From NCBI GenBank assembly GCA_964404985.1, contig CAYOMD010000006.1, positions 1-64,000 of the forward strand: a stretch of DNA of 64,000 nt, read 5' to 3'. The DNA is from Hankyongella sp964404985. GTDB taxonomy: Bacteria > Pseudomonadota > Alphaproteobacteria > Sphingomonadales > Sphingomonadaceae. Every line of letters begins with the position of its first letter. Positions within the stretch are counted from its first letter, which is position 1. Shown here piece by piece: positions 9,027 to 17,800 of this stretch. A program made the translations under genes and the position numbers. A model generated the notes under the pieces. That model was not told the origin of the DNA, made no database searches, and saw only the letters and a program-made list of their open reading frames with translations.

Positions 9027-9851
9027 TTAATCTCTGTCCAGCCGATGGCGGTTGATTGACTCCAGACCCTGCGCGACCTGGGCCTCGCAGTGGCGCGCCA
9101 AATCCTTGCGGTTGGCCATGTCGCCGCGCCGTACCGCAGGGTGGAACATGATTGTCGCGCGGATTGTGCCAAGCCCTATCGCCTCCCACACATGGGGCAG
9201 CAGGTCCATATCCCCGATCCAGGCGACCTTCGGCCGCGCCGCGCGGGTAATCGGCATGTCGTTGATATGAGTATAGCCGATCGAGACCGGCTGGATCAGC
9301 GTATCCGCCCCGGCGCGCTCGGCAACCGAGAACAGCGAGGAGCGAAACGGCAGCACCCGCAGGCCCGGCGAACTGGTGCCTTCCGGAAACAGGATCACAT
9401 TCTGCCCAGCGTTGAGGCGGTCAGCGATCTCGTCGCTTTGCTGGGCGGCGCTCGAGCGTTTCTCGCGCTGGATGTAGATGGTGCGCTGCAGGTTGGACAG
9501 GGTACCGAACATGCCCCAGCCCGCCAGATCGGAGCGGGCCACGAAGGAGCCAAGCACCTGACTGCCGATGAGCGGAATATCCAGCCAGGAGATATGGTTG
9601 GCGACGAACAGGGTCGCGGAGTCCTTAACCGGCGTGCCGACAATGCGGGGTTTCAGGCCGATGGCGCTGCAAAACACCTTGTGGAACACACGCGGAATGC
9701 GTGGGCTGGTATCCGGCAACCAGCGCACGATGCAGGCCTGGGTCGGCAGGATGGTGATGCCGACGAGCGTGGACCAGGCCAGCGCGCGGATGGCCCGCAC
9801 ATCATGGTCGAATTCCGGCGAAAAGGGCTTGAGGAGTGCGCTGTGAGCCAT
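9027..9851 (-). CDS. 1-acyl-sn-glycerol-3-phosphate acyltransferase family protein
   Basis: A 274-residue PlsC-type acyltransferase that would transfer a fatty acyl chain to lysophospholipid or a related acceptor at the inner membrane. The catalytic HxxxxD motif is NHISWLD, and the acceptor-binding motif is FPEGTSS, about 80 residues later. A hydrophobic helix lies near residues 25-45. The gene follows the Fur-family regulator by 15 bp on the same strand and is probably co-transcribed with it. Whether it acts in phosphatidic acid synthesis or on ornithine lipids cannot be told from sequence. Confidence 0.88.
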   Translation of the reverse strand: MAHSALLKPFSPEFDHDVRAIRALAWSTLVGITILPTQACIVRWLPDTSPRIPRVFHKVFCSAIGLKPRIVGTPVKDSATLFVANHISWLDIPLIGSQVLGSFVARSDLAGWGMFGTLSNLQRTIYIQREKRSSAAQQSDEIADRLNAGQNVILFPEGTSSPGLRVLPFRSSLFSVAERAGADTLIQPVSIGYTHINDMPITRAARPKVAWIGDMDLLPHVWEAIGLGTIRATIMFHPAVRRGDMANRKDLARHCEAQVAQGLESINRHRLDRD

Positions 9852-9866
9852 GGAGCCTGCGCGCCG

Positions 9867-10313
9867 TTACTGTGCGTCTGTCGTGCGCTTCAGGGGCACG
9901 CCGTAGAGCTCCATCCGGTGGTCGACCAGACGAAAGCCCAGACGCTCGGCGATAATCTTCTGCAGTTCCTCGAGTTGCTCGTCCCGGAACTCGACGACAT
10001 CCCCGGTCTCGACATTGATCAGGTGGTCATGGTGCTCTTCGCTGGTGGGCTCGAACCGGGAGCGACCGTCGCGGAAATCATGACGGTCGACGATGCCCGC
10101 TTCCTCGAACAGGCGAACCGTGCGGTAGACCGTCGCGATCGAGATGCGCGGATCGACCCCTATCGAGCGGCGATGGACTTCCTCGACGTCGGGGTGGTCG
10201 GTTGCATCGGACAACACACGGGCTATGACCCGGCGCTGGTCGGTCATGCGCATTCCGCGGTCTATGCAGAGCGCCTCCAGCGGAGATGCCGTCGCAGCAA
10301 GTTCCTTACCCAT
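9867..10313 (-). CDS. Fur family transcriptional regulator
   Basis: A 148-residue metal-responsive repressor. It has an N-terminal winged helix (MTDQRRVIARVLSDATDHP, then ISIATVYRTVRLFEEAGIV) and a C-terminal dimerisation domain with metal ligands in the EEHHDHLI stretch. The CxxC structural zinc motifs of classical Fur are absent, as in many alphaproteobacterial Fur/Mur proteins, so iron versus manganese response cannot be assigned. An AGAGGA site precedes the ATG. It is upstream of plsC in the same orientation. Confidence 0.9.
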   Translation of the reverse strand: MGKELAATASPLEALCIDRGMRMTDQRRVIARVLSDATDHPDVEEVHRRSIGVDPRISIATVYRTVRLFEEAGIVDRHDFRDGRSRFEPTSEEHHDHLINVETGDVVEFRDEQLEELQKIIAERLGFRLVDHRMELYGVPLKRTTDAQ

Positions 10314-10396
10314 GGCGTCCTCTTATCTCAGGCCCTGATGCACGCTTAAACCCGGATGGGCAGCAGTGGAAAGACTAATAGCCCTGTCGGTGCATG

Positions 10397-10954
10397 TTAA
10401 TCGAAGAGCAGGGATACGCCAACGTCCAGTATGATTTCAAACAGGGCAATCGGGAGCGCTTGCGTGAAAGGAATATCAAGCGTGCTCCGGATGATGAAAA
10501 CGTTGAGCGCGAAAGTATAGACAAGCAGCGTCAGCAGCAGCAGGGCAAAGCTCTCGCGGTCGATGATATCAAAGCCGACCAGCAGATACAGCGGGGCGGC
10601 CAGCATCGCGCCCCACAGCCGCGCCCAATTGAGCACCATGATCGCCGGCAACGCGAGACGCCGACGATCCAGCCACTGCGAGAGGGCTGTAAACAGCCCC
10701 AGATAAATCAGCCAGCCCGCCAGATCCTCGAGGATATTGAACGGCAGACTCTCCGGCGCGCGGCCGAGGCGCTGCTGCAGGAGGTTCAAACCGCTGAGCG
10801 AGACCAGCGTGAACGGCAGGGCCAGCAGCAAGGTCCACCAGGATTGCCGAACACCTGCGAAACTTGGATCGAAGTCCTTGAAGCCTGCGCCATCGAATAT
10901 CGCCAGCCAGCGCATCCCGCGCACAGGACCGGCAAAGGCAGCGAACCGAATCAA
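10397..10954 (-). CDS. Hypothetical integral membrane protein
   Basis: A 185-residue protein with four to five hydrophobic segments (about residues 40-55, 77-95, 103-130, 138-155 and 165-182). No family was recognised. Its start codon overlaps the dapE stop by ATGA (10951-10954), so it is translationally coupled to dapE. This arrangement suggests co-expression and gives no clue to biochemical role. Confidence 0.75.
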   Translation of the reverse strand: MIRFAAFAGPVRGMRWLAIFDGAGFKDFDPSFAGVRQSWWTLLLALPFTLVSLSGLNLLQQRLGRAPESLPFNILEDLAGWLIYLGLFTALSQWLDRRRLALPAIMVLNWARLWGAMLAAPLYLLVGFDIIDRESFALLLLTLLVYTFALNVFIIRSTLDIPFTQALPIALFEIILDVGVSLLFD

Positions 10955-12147
10955 GCCGCCAGCGCCCCGGCAAAATAGCGCTCCAGCACGGTGCGGTAAA
11001 TATCCACAAGGGTCACGAGGTCGTCGATCCGCACCTGTTCGTCGGCCTTGTGCATGGTGGCCCCGGGCAGGCCAAACTCAACGACCGGGCACATCCGCCG
11101 GATAAATCTGGCATCCGACGTCCCGCCGGAGGTCGAGAACGCGGGGGTAAGCCCCGTATGAGCGCTGATCGCCGCAGCCACGATGGCCGGAAGGTCGCCG
11201 CCATCGGTAATGAACGATTCTCCGGAGACGCGGACCGCCAGATCATGGTTGGGTGCATGCTGGCGCAATTGTAGGCCGAGCCAGGCGACTAAGTCGCGGC
11301 TATGCTGCCGGTCATTGAAGCGGATATTCAGCCGCGCAGAGGCAGAGGCTGGGATCAGGTTCTCAGTCGGATTCCCGACATCGACGGTGGTGATCTCAAG
11401 GTTTGAGGCATCGAACAGTGCCGACCCTGTATCGAGCGACCGCTCCTTCAGGGCGCTGAGCACCCGCACCAGCCGGGTGATCGGATTGTCGGCCCGGTCC
11501 GGGTAGGCGACATGCCCTTGCACGCCGTGGACCACAATGTCAGCGTTCAGGCTGCCGCGACGGCCGATCTTGACCGTATCGCCCAGCCGGTGGGCACTGG
11601 TCGGCTCCCCCACCAGGCATACGTCCGGCCGCACGCCATGTTGTTCCATCCAGGCCAGCGTCGGGTCGGTGCCGTACTGCGCCGGCCCTTCTTCATCGCC
11701 CGTGATCAACAGGCTGATCGTGCCTGGCAACGGCCCGCCGTGGGCATCCAGAAACTGCTCGGCCGCGATGATGAAGGCCGCGATTGCCCCTTTCATGTCC
11801 GCCGCACCCCGCCCGATCAGACGGCCGCTCTCAAGGGTGGCCGCGAACGGATCGACGCTCCAGCGCTCGCGTGGCCCGGGCGGGACGACGTCAGTATGCC
11901 CGGCAAAGCAGAAGTGGGGCCCGCCACTGCCGATGCTGGCCAGCAGGTTATCGACGGGGCCATGCGGCGGTGCCCCGAACCGCAGTCGCTCCACCCGGAA
12001 GCCGCGGGCAACCAGCCTTTGCGCCAGCAGATCCTGCACGCCGGCGTCCTCCGGCGTGATCGAGGGTCGCCGGATCAGGGCCTCGGCCAATCCCAAAACA
12101 TCGGCAAGCTGCGGCATCTGGCCTGTCAGATAATCATCGCGAGACAT
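10951..12147 (-). CDS. dapE: Succinyl-diaminopimelate desuccinylase
   Basis: A 398-residue M20-family metallohydrolase that releases L,L-diaminopimelate from its N-succinyl form in the lysine and peptidoglycan precursor pathway. Zinc-binding and catalytic segments are GHTDVVPPGP, GRGAADMKG and GDEEGPA, with the late ligand in the TSGGTSDARF region. ATG 12147 was chosen for its GAGGAG site 6 bases upstream. The product is slightly longer than the usual 375-380. The earlier pathway enzyme dapD is encoded on the same strand at 13283-14119. Confidence 0.95.
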   Translation of the reverse strand: MSRDDYLTGQMPQLADVLGLAEALIRRPSITPEDAGVQDLLAQRLVARGFRVERLRFGAPPHGPVDNLLASIGSGGPHFCFAGHTDVVPPGPRERWSVDPFAATLESGRLIGRGAADMKGAIAAFIIAAEQFLDAHGGPLPGTISLLITGDEEGPAQYGTDPTLAWMEQHGVRPDVCLVGEPTSAHRLGDTVKIGRRGSLNADIVVHGVQGHVAYPDRADNPITRLVRVLSALKERSLDTGSALFDASNLEITTVDVGNPTENLIPASASARLNIRFNDRQHSRDLVAWLGLQLRQHAPNHDLAVRVSGESFITDGGDLPAIVAAAISAHTGLTPAFSTSGGTSDARFIRRMCPVVEFGLPGATMHKADEQVRIDDLVTLVDIYRTVLERYFAGALAA

Positions 12148-12276
12148 GCTCTCCTCGCTAGAGCAGCCCGCCGTTTGCGTCAAACGGCGTGACGATACGT
12201 CATTGCTTGTGCGTATCATCTATTTTCACACAACATAAGAAACTTGGAAAATCGTGTCGGAATCGCCCTTTCCGTC

Positions 12277-12372
12277 ATGACAAAAGCGTTTTATAGAGTC
12301 TTCAATGATCCGGGCCTGCCTTCTGATGATGACGTGCGCCTTGAGGATCAGGCGCATCTGAAGACCGCATGA
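12277..12372 (+). CDS. Possible 31-codon leader ORF upstream of the cold-shock gene
   Basis: An open frame MTKAFYRVFNDPG..., ending LKTA, with its stop 8 bp before the cold-shock ATG and in a different frame. The TGAGGAAG around its stop is the ribosome-binding site of the next gene, so the two could be coupled. No strong ribosome-binding site of its own is seen. It may instead be untranslated 5' leader, which in cspA-type genes carries a temperature-responsive structure. Confidence 0.3.
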   Translation: MTKAFYRVFNDPGLPSDDDVRLEDQAHLKTA

Positions 12373-12380
12373 GGAAGTAA

Positions 12381-12995
12381 ATGGCCACGGGCAAGGTTAA
12401 GTGGTTCAACCCGGAAAAAGGCTATGGTTTTATCCAAGCCGATGACGGGGGGCCGGACGTTTTCGTACACGTTACAGCCGTGCATCAGTCCAATCTGCAA
12501 GGACTGATGGAAAACCAAACAGTAGAGTACGAGCTTGGCGAATCACGCCCAGGCAAGGTTGCAGCAACCAACATCGTCGTGACCGGTGGTCCTGAATATC
12601 AGGATCGTCCGCAGCGCAGCTTCGAGCGCCGTCCCGGCGGCCCGGGCGGCCCTGGCGGCCCTGGTGGTGGCGGCGGTTTCAACCGTGGCCCGCGTCCGGA
12701 AGGCGGTTTCAACCGTGGCCCGCGTCCGGGCGGGTTCGACCGTGATGCTGGCGGCGGTGGCGGCGGTTTCAACCGTGGCCCGCGTCCTGGCGGCTTCGAC
12801 CGTGATGGCGGCGGTGGCGGCGGTTTCAACCGTGGTCCGCGTCCCGGCGGTTTTGAGCGTGAAGGTGGTTTCGCCCCTCCGCGCCCTGAATTCGACGATG
12901 GCGGTCGCGGTGGCCGGCCCAGCCGGGGCGCGCCGCGCCCGGGCGGTGACGCACCGTCCGGCGGTCGCAGACGCTTTGAAGACGACGACGAATAG
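12381..12995 (+). CDS. Cold-shock domain protein with glycine/arginine-rich C-terminal tail
   Basis: A 204-residue protein. Residues 1-70 form a canonical cold-shock domain: KVKWFNPEKGYGFI holds RNP1 and VFVHVTAV holds RNP2. This is followed by a tail of about 130 residues made of repeated FNRGPRPGGFDRD-type units separated by glycine runs, with a final acidic DDDE. Ordinary bacterial CspA proteins are only about 70 residues. The tail resembles eukaryotic RGG boxes and plant glycine-rich cold-shock proteins, so RNA binding or condensate formation is plausible. Four near-identical DNA repeats encode it (about 12670-12850). An AGGAAG site lies before the ATG. Confidence 0.92.
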   Translation: MATGKVKWFNPEKGYGFIQADDGGPDVFVHVTAVHQSNLQGLMENQTVEYELGESRPGKVAATNIVVTGGPEYQDRPQRSFERRPGGPGGPGGPGGGGGFNRGPRPEGGFNRGPRPGGFDRDAGGGGGGFNRGPRPGGFDRDGGGGGGFNRGPRPGGFEREGGFAPPRPEFDDGGRGGRPSRGAPRPGGDAPSGGRRRFEDDDE

Positions 12996-13006
12996 TCGGA
13001 ACTGGT

Positions 13007-13046
13007 GTTGACCTGATCTGATCAGGTCAACCTCCCCTTCTTTTTG
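13007..13046 (+). terminator. Terminator of the cold-shock gene
   Basis: A perfect 10-bp stem GTTGACCTGA / TCAGGTCAAC with loop TCTGA, followed by a C/T-rich stretch ending in TTTTT, 12 bp after the stop codon. Confidence 0.75.
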
Positions 13047-13186
13047 TAAAGCGCATCAGGCGTGTGCCTGACCTGACAGAGTTATCGCTCCTGCGTCGAC
13101 TCTGGCTAACGGTCAGACTGCGCCTGCTGTTTTACATCCATTGAGCACAATCTGCCCCCTGTCCCTTGAGGGCGTCGTCGTTAAAG

Positions 13187-13282
13187 CGATTTCCAATCGA
13201 ATGGAACCATTCGATGGTTTAGAAATCGCGGTAAATCAAAGAGCTACAGCGGCGATCTGATTCAATCAGATCGAAAAACGCT
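13187..13282. repeat. Pair of palindromes between csp and dapD
   Basis: Two perfect dyads. The first nests TCGAATGG-AA-CCATTCGA (13197-13214) inside GCGATTTC / GAAATCGC (13187-13194, 13222-13229). The second is CGATCTGATT-C-AATCAGATCG (13253-13273), followed by CGCTCTAG at the dapD stop. The neighbouring poly-A/T tract is on the wrong side for a simple dapD terminator. Similar GATCTGATT...GCTCTAG hairpins are common intergenic repeats in alphaproteobacteria. Confidence 0.55.
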
Positions 13283-14119
13283 CTAGTCGCGCAGCAGCAC
13301 GTTGATGGCGGTCTTGGCGCGGGTTTGTGCGTCGACTCGCTTTACGATCACCCCGCAGTAGAGCGATGGTCCGGGTGTGCCGTCCGGTAACGGTTTTCCC
13401 GGCATGCTGCCCGAGACGACCACCGAATATGCCGGGACACGGCCAAGAAAGACCTCGCCGGTGGCACGATCGATGATCTTGGTCGAGGCCCCGAGATAGA
13501 CCCCCATTGAGAGGACTGAGCCGCGCTCGACGATCACGCCTTCGGCGACCTCGGCGCGCGCACCGATAAAACAGTCATCCTCGATGATGACCGGGTTTGC
13601 CTGCAACGGCTCCAGCACACCGCCGATGCCTGCGCCGCCCGAGATATGGACATTGCGGCCGATCTGCGCACAGGAACCGACGGTCGCCCAGGTGTCGATC
13701 ATCGCACCTTCCCCGACATAGGCCCCGATGTTGACGAAGCTCGGCATCAGCACGGCACCCGGCGCGATGTAGGCACCACGCCGCACGATCGCGCCCGGCA
13801 CGGCGCGAAATCCCGCAGCGGCGAATTGCCCAGAGTCCCACCCTGTGAACTTTGATGCAACTTTGTCCCACCATGGTGCGCCGCCGGGACCGCCGGGGAT
13901 CAAGGCCATGTCGTTCAGACGGAACGATAACAGCACTGCCTTTTTGAGCCAGGTGTTGATGGTCCAGCCGTCCGGGCCCGGCTCGGCGATGCGTGCTGCC
14001 CCGGAGTCGAGTGCTGCCAGCGCCGAATCGACGGCGGCGGCAACCTGCGGGTCACTGCCCGGCGTCAGTTCGGCGCGGCGCTCCCACGCGGAGTCGATAA
14101 CGGCGGTCATGTCGTTCAC
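13283..14119 (-). CDS. dapD: 2,3,4,5-tetrahydropyridine-2,6-dicarboxylate N-succinyltransferase
   Basis: A 278-residue succinyl-CoA-dependent transferase of the lysine/diaminopimelate pathway. The C-terminal half is a left-handed beta-helix built of hexapeptide repeats (RGAYIAPGAVLMPSFVNIG and GAGIGGVLEPL regions, then the conserved ARAEVAEGVIV). The start is taken as GTG 14119 rather than ATG 14110. GTG overlaps the upstream stop as GTGA (14116-14119) and sits 7 bases after GGAGAG, while the ATG would be too far from that site. It is translationally coupled to the upstream HAD gene. Confidence 0.93.
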   Translation of the reverse strand: MNDMTAVIDSAWERRAELTPGSDPQVAAAVDSALAALDSGAARIAEPGPDGWTINTWLKKAVLLSFRLNDMALIPGGPGGAPWWDKVASKFTGWDSGQFAAAGFRAVPGAIVRRGAYIAPGAVLMPSFVNIGAYVGEGAMIDTWATVGSCAQIGRNVHISGGAGIGGVLEPLQANPVIIEDDCFIGARAEVAEGVIVERGSVLSMGVYLGASTKIIDRATGEVFLGRVPAYSVVVSGSMPGKPLPDGTPGPSLYCGVIVKRVDAQTRAKTAINVLLRD

Positions 14120-14868
14120 TGCGACTCTCCTGAATGATGACCCGCAAACGACTGCAGCCAAAGCGACACATCGTCGATCTCAAGGTCGATAAAGTCCGGG
14201 TGTGCGCCGTCAGCACCTTTCTCGGAGCCGTTGTTGACCCATACGGTCGCCATGCCGAGCGCTTTCGCCGGCGCCAGATTGCGCGCCATATCCTCGACGA
14301 AGAGGGCGCGACTCGGGATGATGTCAAAACGCTCGAGCAACGTGGAATACGCATTAACGCTCGGTTTGGGTACAAAATCGGTCGCGGTGATGTCGTGCAC
14401 ATCCGCGAAAAGTGCCGACATACCAAGCGCCTGCAGGACGCGCTCGGCATAGGGCGCGTCGCCATTGGTGAAGACCAGCCGCCGCCCGGGCAGGCGCGCG
14501 AGCGCGGCCACCATGGCCGCATCCACCGACAGCACGCTCAGGTCGATGTCGTGCACAAAATCGAGGAAATGCGCCGGATCGACCTGATGGCAGTCCATGA
14601 GGCCGCGCAGGGTGGTGCCGTAGTCGTGAAAATAGCGCTTCTGGATGACGTGAGCGTCGTCCGGCGGCACGTCGAGCAGCCCGGAGATATAGGCCCGCAT
14701 GCGCACGTCGATCTGGCCGAACAGGTCGCACCGCGGTGAGTACAGCGTGTTGTCGAGGTCGAATATCCAGGTATCGATGGCGCTTACATCGATGCCGCCG
14801 TGCGGATGGCGGATGGCCTGATGCTGCGAATGCGCGGGTGGCAGAGACAAGATTTTCACGCCTGACAA
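14116..14868 (-). CDS. Pyrimidine 5'-nucleotidase (HAD superfamily)
   Basis: A HAD phosphatase of about 250 residues, similar to the SDT1/PHM8 type that dephosphorylates UMP or CMP. Motif I is FDLDNTLY, with the DxD aspartates at about residues 37 and 39. Motif II is VFTNGD, the lysine lies in FVPKPSV and motif IV is FVEDMARN. The start is uncertain: TTG 14868 is the longest, but no good ribosome-binding site is visible. The stop overlaps the dapD GTG, a gene pair often kept together in sphingomonads. Confidence 0.85.
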   Translation of the reverse strand: MSGVKILSLPPAHSQHQAIRHPHGGIDVSAIDTWIFDLDNTLYSPRCDLFGQIDVRMRAYISGLLDVPPDDAHVIQKRYFHDYGTTLRGLMDCHQVDPAHFLDFVHDIDLSVLSVDAAMVAALARLPGRRLVFTNGDAPYAERVLQALGMSALFADVHDITATDFVPKPSVNAYSTLLERFDIIPSRALFVEDMARNLAPAKALGMATVWVNNGSEKGADGAHPDFIDLEIDDVSLWLQSFAGHHSGESQ

Positions 14869-14972
14869 GAAATATTCTGCGCAGTCCTACCAGCCACTTA
14901 GGCCCCTGTTAAGGGCGAAGCGGTATCGTCTTGTCTTCATGGATCCGCATGAGTCGGGGAGAAGAGTGCGAC

Positions 14973-16544
14973 ATGCGTAGCGTACCGTTGGCCACCGCGC
15001 AGGGGCTTGCTGCCGAACCGCAGCTGGGCCTCGGCTTGCGCGATATGGTCGAGCGCGCGCCCGGCCCTGCGCTGCTGATCGATACCGCCGGACGTGTCGT
15101 CGCGCACAACCCGGCGGCAGAGGCGCTCATTCTCAATGGTGTCGCCATCACCGCGCTCGAACGTCTGGCCCTGGCCGTGCAGGTCGACAATCAACCGCGC
15201 GCCAGTGAAGTGGTGCTGCAAGCGCAGCCCGCCCAGGTGTGGCACATCAGCTTGTGGCCCGTGACGGACGCGCAGGGCCATGGCCTGGTCTGGGCGTTTG
15301 CGACGGATTTGACGGTCCGGGAACGCCTGGTCGGTGCACTCAAGGAGTCGCGCGCCATGTATAAGGCGCTGGTCGAGGCCTCCGGCGATTTCTCCTGGGC
15401 GACCGATGCGGAGGGTCGTTTCAGCTTCATCAGCAGCCGCGGTGCTTTCGGCTATGAACCCTGGGCGCTGAACGGCCGCTATGCGAGTGAGTTTGGCAGC
15501 CTGGCCGCCGCCTGCTTCAGCACGCACGAGGCCATATCACCGACCGATGTGTGGCTGCACGGCGCGGATGGCACACTGCTGTGTCTGTCGGTCTCTGCCG
15601 TGCCGGTCCGCGACGACAGCGGCGCGTGGACCGGTGCGCGTGGCATCGCCCGGGAAGTCACCGAGTCGCGGCTGGCATCCCAACGGCTGGAGGCGATCCG
15701 CCGCCGTGAACAGACCGCGCGCCGCATCGTCGACATGATCCGCGCCGAAGTCCGCCCCGGCAAGGCCCTGCAACGCGCTGTCGAGTGCATCGCGCAGGCG
15801 CTTGAGGCCGACTCCTGCCGCCTGCTCTGGCGCATGGGCGAGGTGAATTCCGGGACACTGCCGGCAGACAGTGTTGAACCGGCCCGTCTCCAGCAGGCAT
15901 GCCGGATCGGCGAGCAGATCAACGGGGAGTTGATTGTCGAGCGTGCCGCAGGCGCGTGGCTGGACGAGGACGGCGATCTGCTGAGCCGGCTTGCTGACCA
16001 TGTGGCCATCGCCATCGAGCAGTCTGCCCAGCATCTCGAGCTCGAGCGTCTGTCGCTGACGGACTCCCTGACCGGCCTGGCCAACCGGCGCGCGTTCGAG
16101 GGCGAGGTCGGGCGCCGCATCGCCAGCCTCAGCCGCTCGGGCGGTCAAGGTGTGCTGATGGTCATCGACCTCGACAAGTTCAAGCTCCTGAATGACAGCT
16201 ATGGCCATGCCGCCGGCGACCGCGCCCTGACCATGCTCGGCACCATGCTGACGACGGCCACCCGTGGCCATGATGTGGTCGCGCGGATCGGCGGCGATGA
16301 ATTCGCCGTGTGGCTTGAGGGGTGTACCCGCTCCGGTGCTGATCGTGTCGCCATGACCATACGCCAGAACATCGCCGCACAAACGGTCATCGAGCTGAGC
16401 CTGACTCTCTCGATTGGGATGGCGGCTGTTCACAGCGGCGGGGACGATCTGACAGCACTATTCAAACGCGCGGATGCCGCGCTCTATCGGGTGAAGCGCG
16501 CCGGTCGTGACGGCGCGCAATGGTTTGAGGAGGAAGACGCATGA
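14973..16544 (+). CDS. PAS-GAF-like diguanylate cyclase
   Basis: A 523-residue cytoplasmic signalling protein. An N-terminal PAS-like region (residues ~15-100) is followed by a second PAS (DFSWATDAEGRFSFIS), a GAF-like segment (about 245-355) and a C-terminal GGDEF domain. The active motif RIGGDEFAVWL is intact and is preceded five residues upstream by RGHD, an RxxD inhibitory I-site, so it should make c-di-GMP under product feedback. There are no membrane segments. ATG 14973 is preferred; two upstream in-frame starts (TTG 14931, ATG 14949) are possible. The stop overlaps the next DUF2336 gene by ATGA. Confidence 0.9.
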   Translation: MRSVPLATAQGLAAEPQLGLGLRDMVERAPGPALLIDTAGRVVAHNPAAEALILNGVAITALERLALAVQVDNQPRASEVVLQAQPAQVWHISLWPVTDAQGHGLVWAFATDLTVRERLVGALKESRAMYKALVEASGDFSWATDAEGRFSFISSRGAFGYEPWALNGRYASEFGSLAAACFSTHEAISPTDVWLHGADGTLLCLSVSAVPVRDDSGAWTGARGIAREVTESRLASQRLEAIRRREQTARRIVDMIRAEVRPGKALQRAVECIAQALEADSCRLLWRMGEVNSGTLPADSVEPARLQQACRIGEQINGELIVERAAGAWLDEDGDLLSRLADHVAIAIEQSAQHLELERLSLTDSLTGLANRRAFEGEVGRRIASLSRSGGQGVLMVIDLDKFKLLNDSYGHAAGDRALTMLGTMLTTATRGHDVVARIGGDEFAVWLEGCTRSGADRVAMTIRQNIAAQTVIELSLTLSIGMAAVHSGGDDLTALFKRADAALYRVKRAGRDGAQWFEEEDA

Positions 16545-17800
16545 GCCGCGCGGTTCGACAGACCGATAAACCAGGCTTTGCCGGCAAACTCGATTACGCA
16601 CAGACTTTGGCCATTCTGGAGAGCGGCGACGAGGTGGCACACCTGACGCTGGCCGAAAACCCCAATGCGCCGGGTGAAGCACTTTACTACCTCGCGCGGC
16701 ATGGCACATCCAAAGTGCGCACGGCCGTGGCCCAGAACGATGCAACGCCGGTCCAGGCCGACAGCATCCTGTCCGAGGACGAAGCCGAAGACGTGCGTGC
16801 CGAACTGGCGCGCCGCATCCACCGCCTGCTCCCGCACCTCAGCCAGGGGGCCAAGTCTCAGCTGCGCGAACAGGCAATTACCATCGTCCAGGCACTGGCC
16901 GACGATCAGACCATCCGTGTGCGGGCCCTGTTGGCCGATGCCGTGAAAAACGACCCGCGGATCCCGCGTGAGGTTGCGCTGAAGCTGGCCCACGATCCGG
17001 TCTTCGCCGTCTGCGGCCCGATCCTCGAATACTCGCCGCTGCTGAACGATACCGACCTCACGGAGATCATTGCCGCCACCCGCGTCAGTGAAGCGCTGGC
17101 GGCCATCTCCCGGCGCAGCAGCGTCTCGGAGGTCGTGTGCGACACCCTGGTTCGCACCGGCGACATCGCTGCGATTGCTGCATTGCTGAGCAACGAGAAC
17201 GCCCAGATGCGCGAGGATACGCTGGACCTCATTCTGGACGGCGCGCCTTCGGTGGAAAGCTGGCACGAGCCGCTGGTCATGCGCGCCAATATCTCGGCGC
17301 GTGCCATGAAGCGCATTGCCGGCTTCGTCGCCGCAAACCTGGTCGATCGCATGATCGCCCGGCATAATGTTCCGGAGAGTATCGCCCGCGACCTGCTACT
17401 GACGGTGCGCCGGCAAATCGACAGCGAGAAGGTCGGTGTGCCGTCGCTGGAAGCCTGCGAACAGGCGGCCCGCAAGGCCATTGCCGACCGCATCTTCGGC
17501 GACAAGTGGGTGATGGAGGCGATCAACGCCCGCAACCAGGGGGGCACGATTACGGTGGCGCTCGGGCTGGCCTCCCGGCTGGGGATCGAGCCGGCACGCT
17601 CCATCATCGCTTCGCGGATTGGCCGGGCGATCATGGCGCTATGCTGGAAGGCGGGGCTGAGCGCGCGATCAGCCTATGAAATCCAGCAGCATGTTGCCCA
17701 TGTGGTGCCGAATCAGCTCGTGCCGCCGAAGGGCGGCGTCGATTATCCGATGAAGGCGGACCAGATGGAGTGGCTGCTCGAGACCTATATCGAGAGCTGA
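16541..17800 (+). CDS. DUF2336 domain-containing protein (paralogue 2)
   Basis: A 419-residue helical protein of the DUF2336 family with HEAT-like repeats (FAVCGPILEYSPLLNDTDLT; VVCDTLVRTGDIAAIAALL). It shares architecture with the protein at 7854-9023, including the C-terminal RIGRAIMALCWKAG-type region. Its ATG overlaps the stop of the diguanylate cyclase (ATGA, 16541-16544), so the two are made together, and a role as partner or output of that enzyme is a fair inference. The 3' end overlaps argB by 16 bp in convergent orientation. Confidence 0.82.
   Translation: MSRAVRQTDKPGFAGKLDYAQTLAILESGDEVAHLTLAENPNAPGEALYYLARHGTSKVRTAVAQNDATPVQADSILSEDEAEDVRAELARRIHRLLPHLSQGAKSQLREQAITIVQALADDQTIRVRALLADAVKNDPRIPREVALKLAHDPVFAVCGPILEYSPLLNDTDLTEIIAATRVSEALAAISRRSSVSEVVCDTLVRTGDIAAIAALLSNENAQMREDTLDLILDGAPSVESWHEPLVMRANISARAMKRIAGFVAANLVDRMIARHNVPESIARDLLLTVRRQIDSEKVGVPSLEACEQAARKAIADRIFGDKWVMEAINARNQGGTITVALGLASRLGIEPARSIIASRIGRAIMALCWKAGLSARSAYEIQQHVAHVVPNQLVPPKGGVDYPMKADQMEWLLETYIES

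Noticed and set aside
12660..12850. Short, regularly spaced repeats that could suggest a CRISPR array
   Set aside because: They are in frame, encode FNRGPRPGG units of the cold-shock protein tail, have no unique spacers of constant length and no cas genes nearby.
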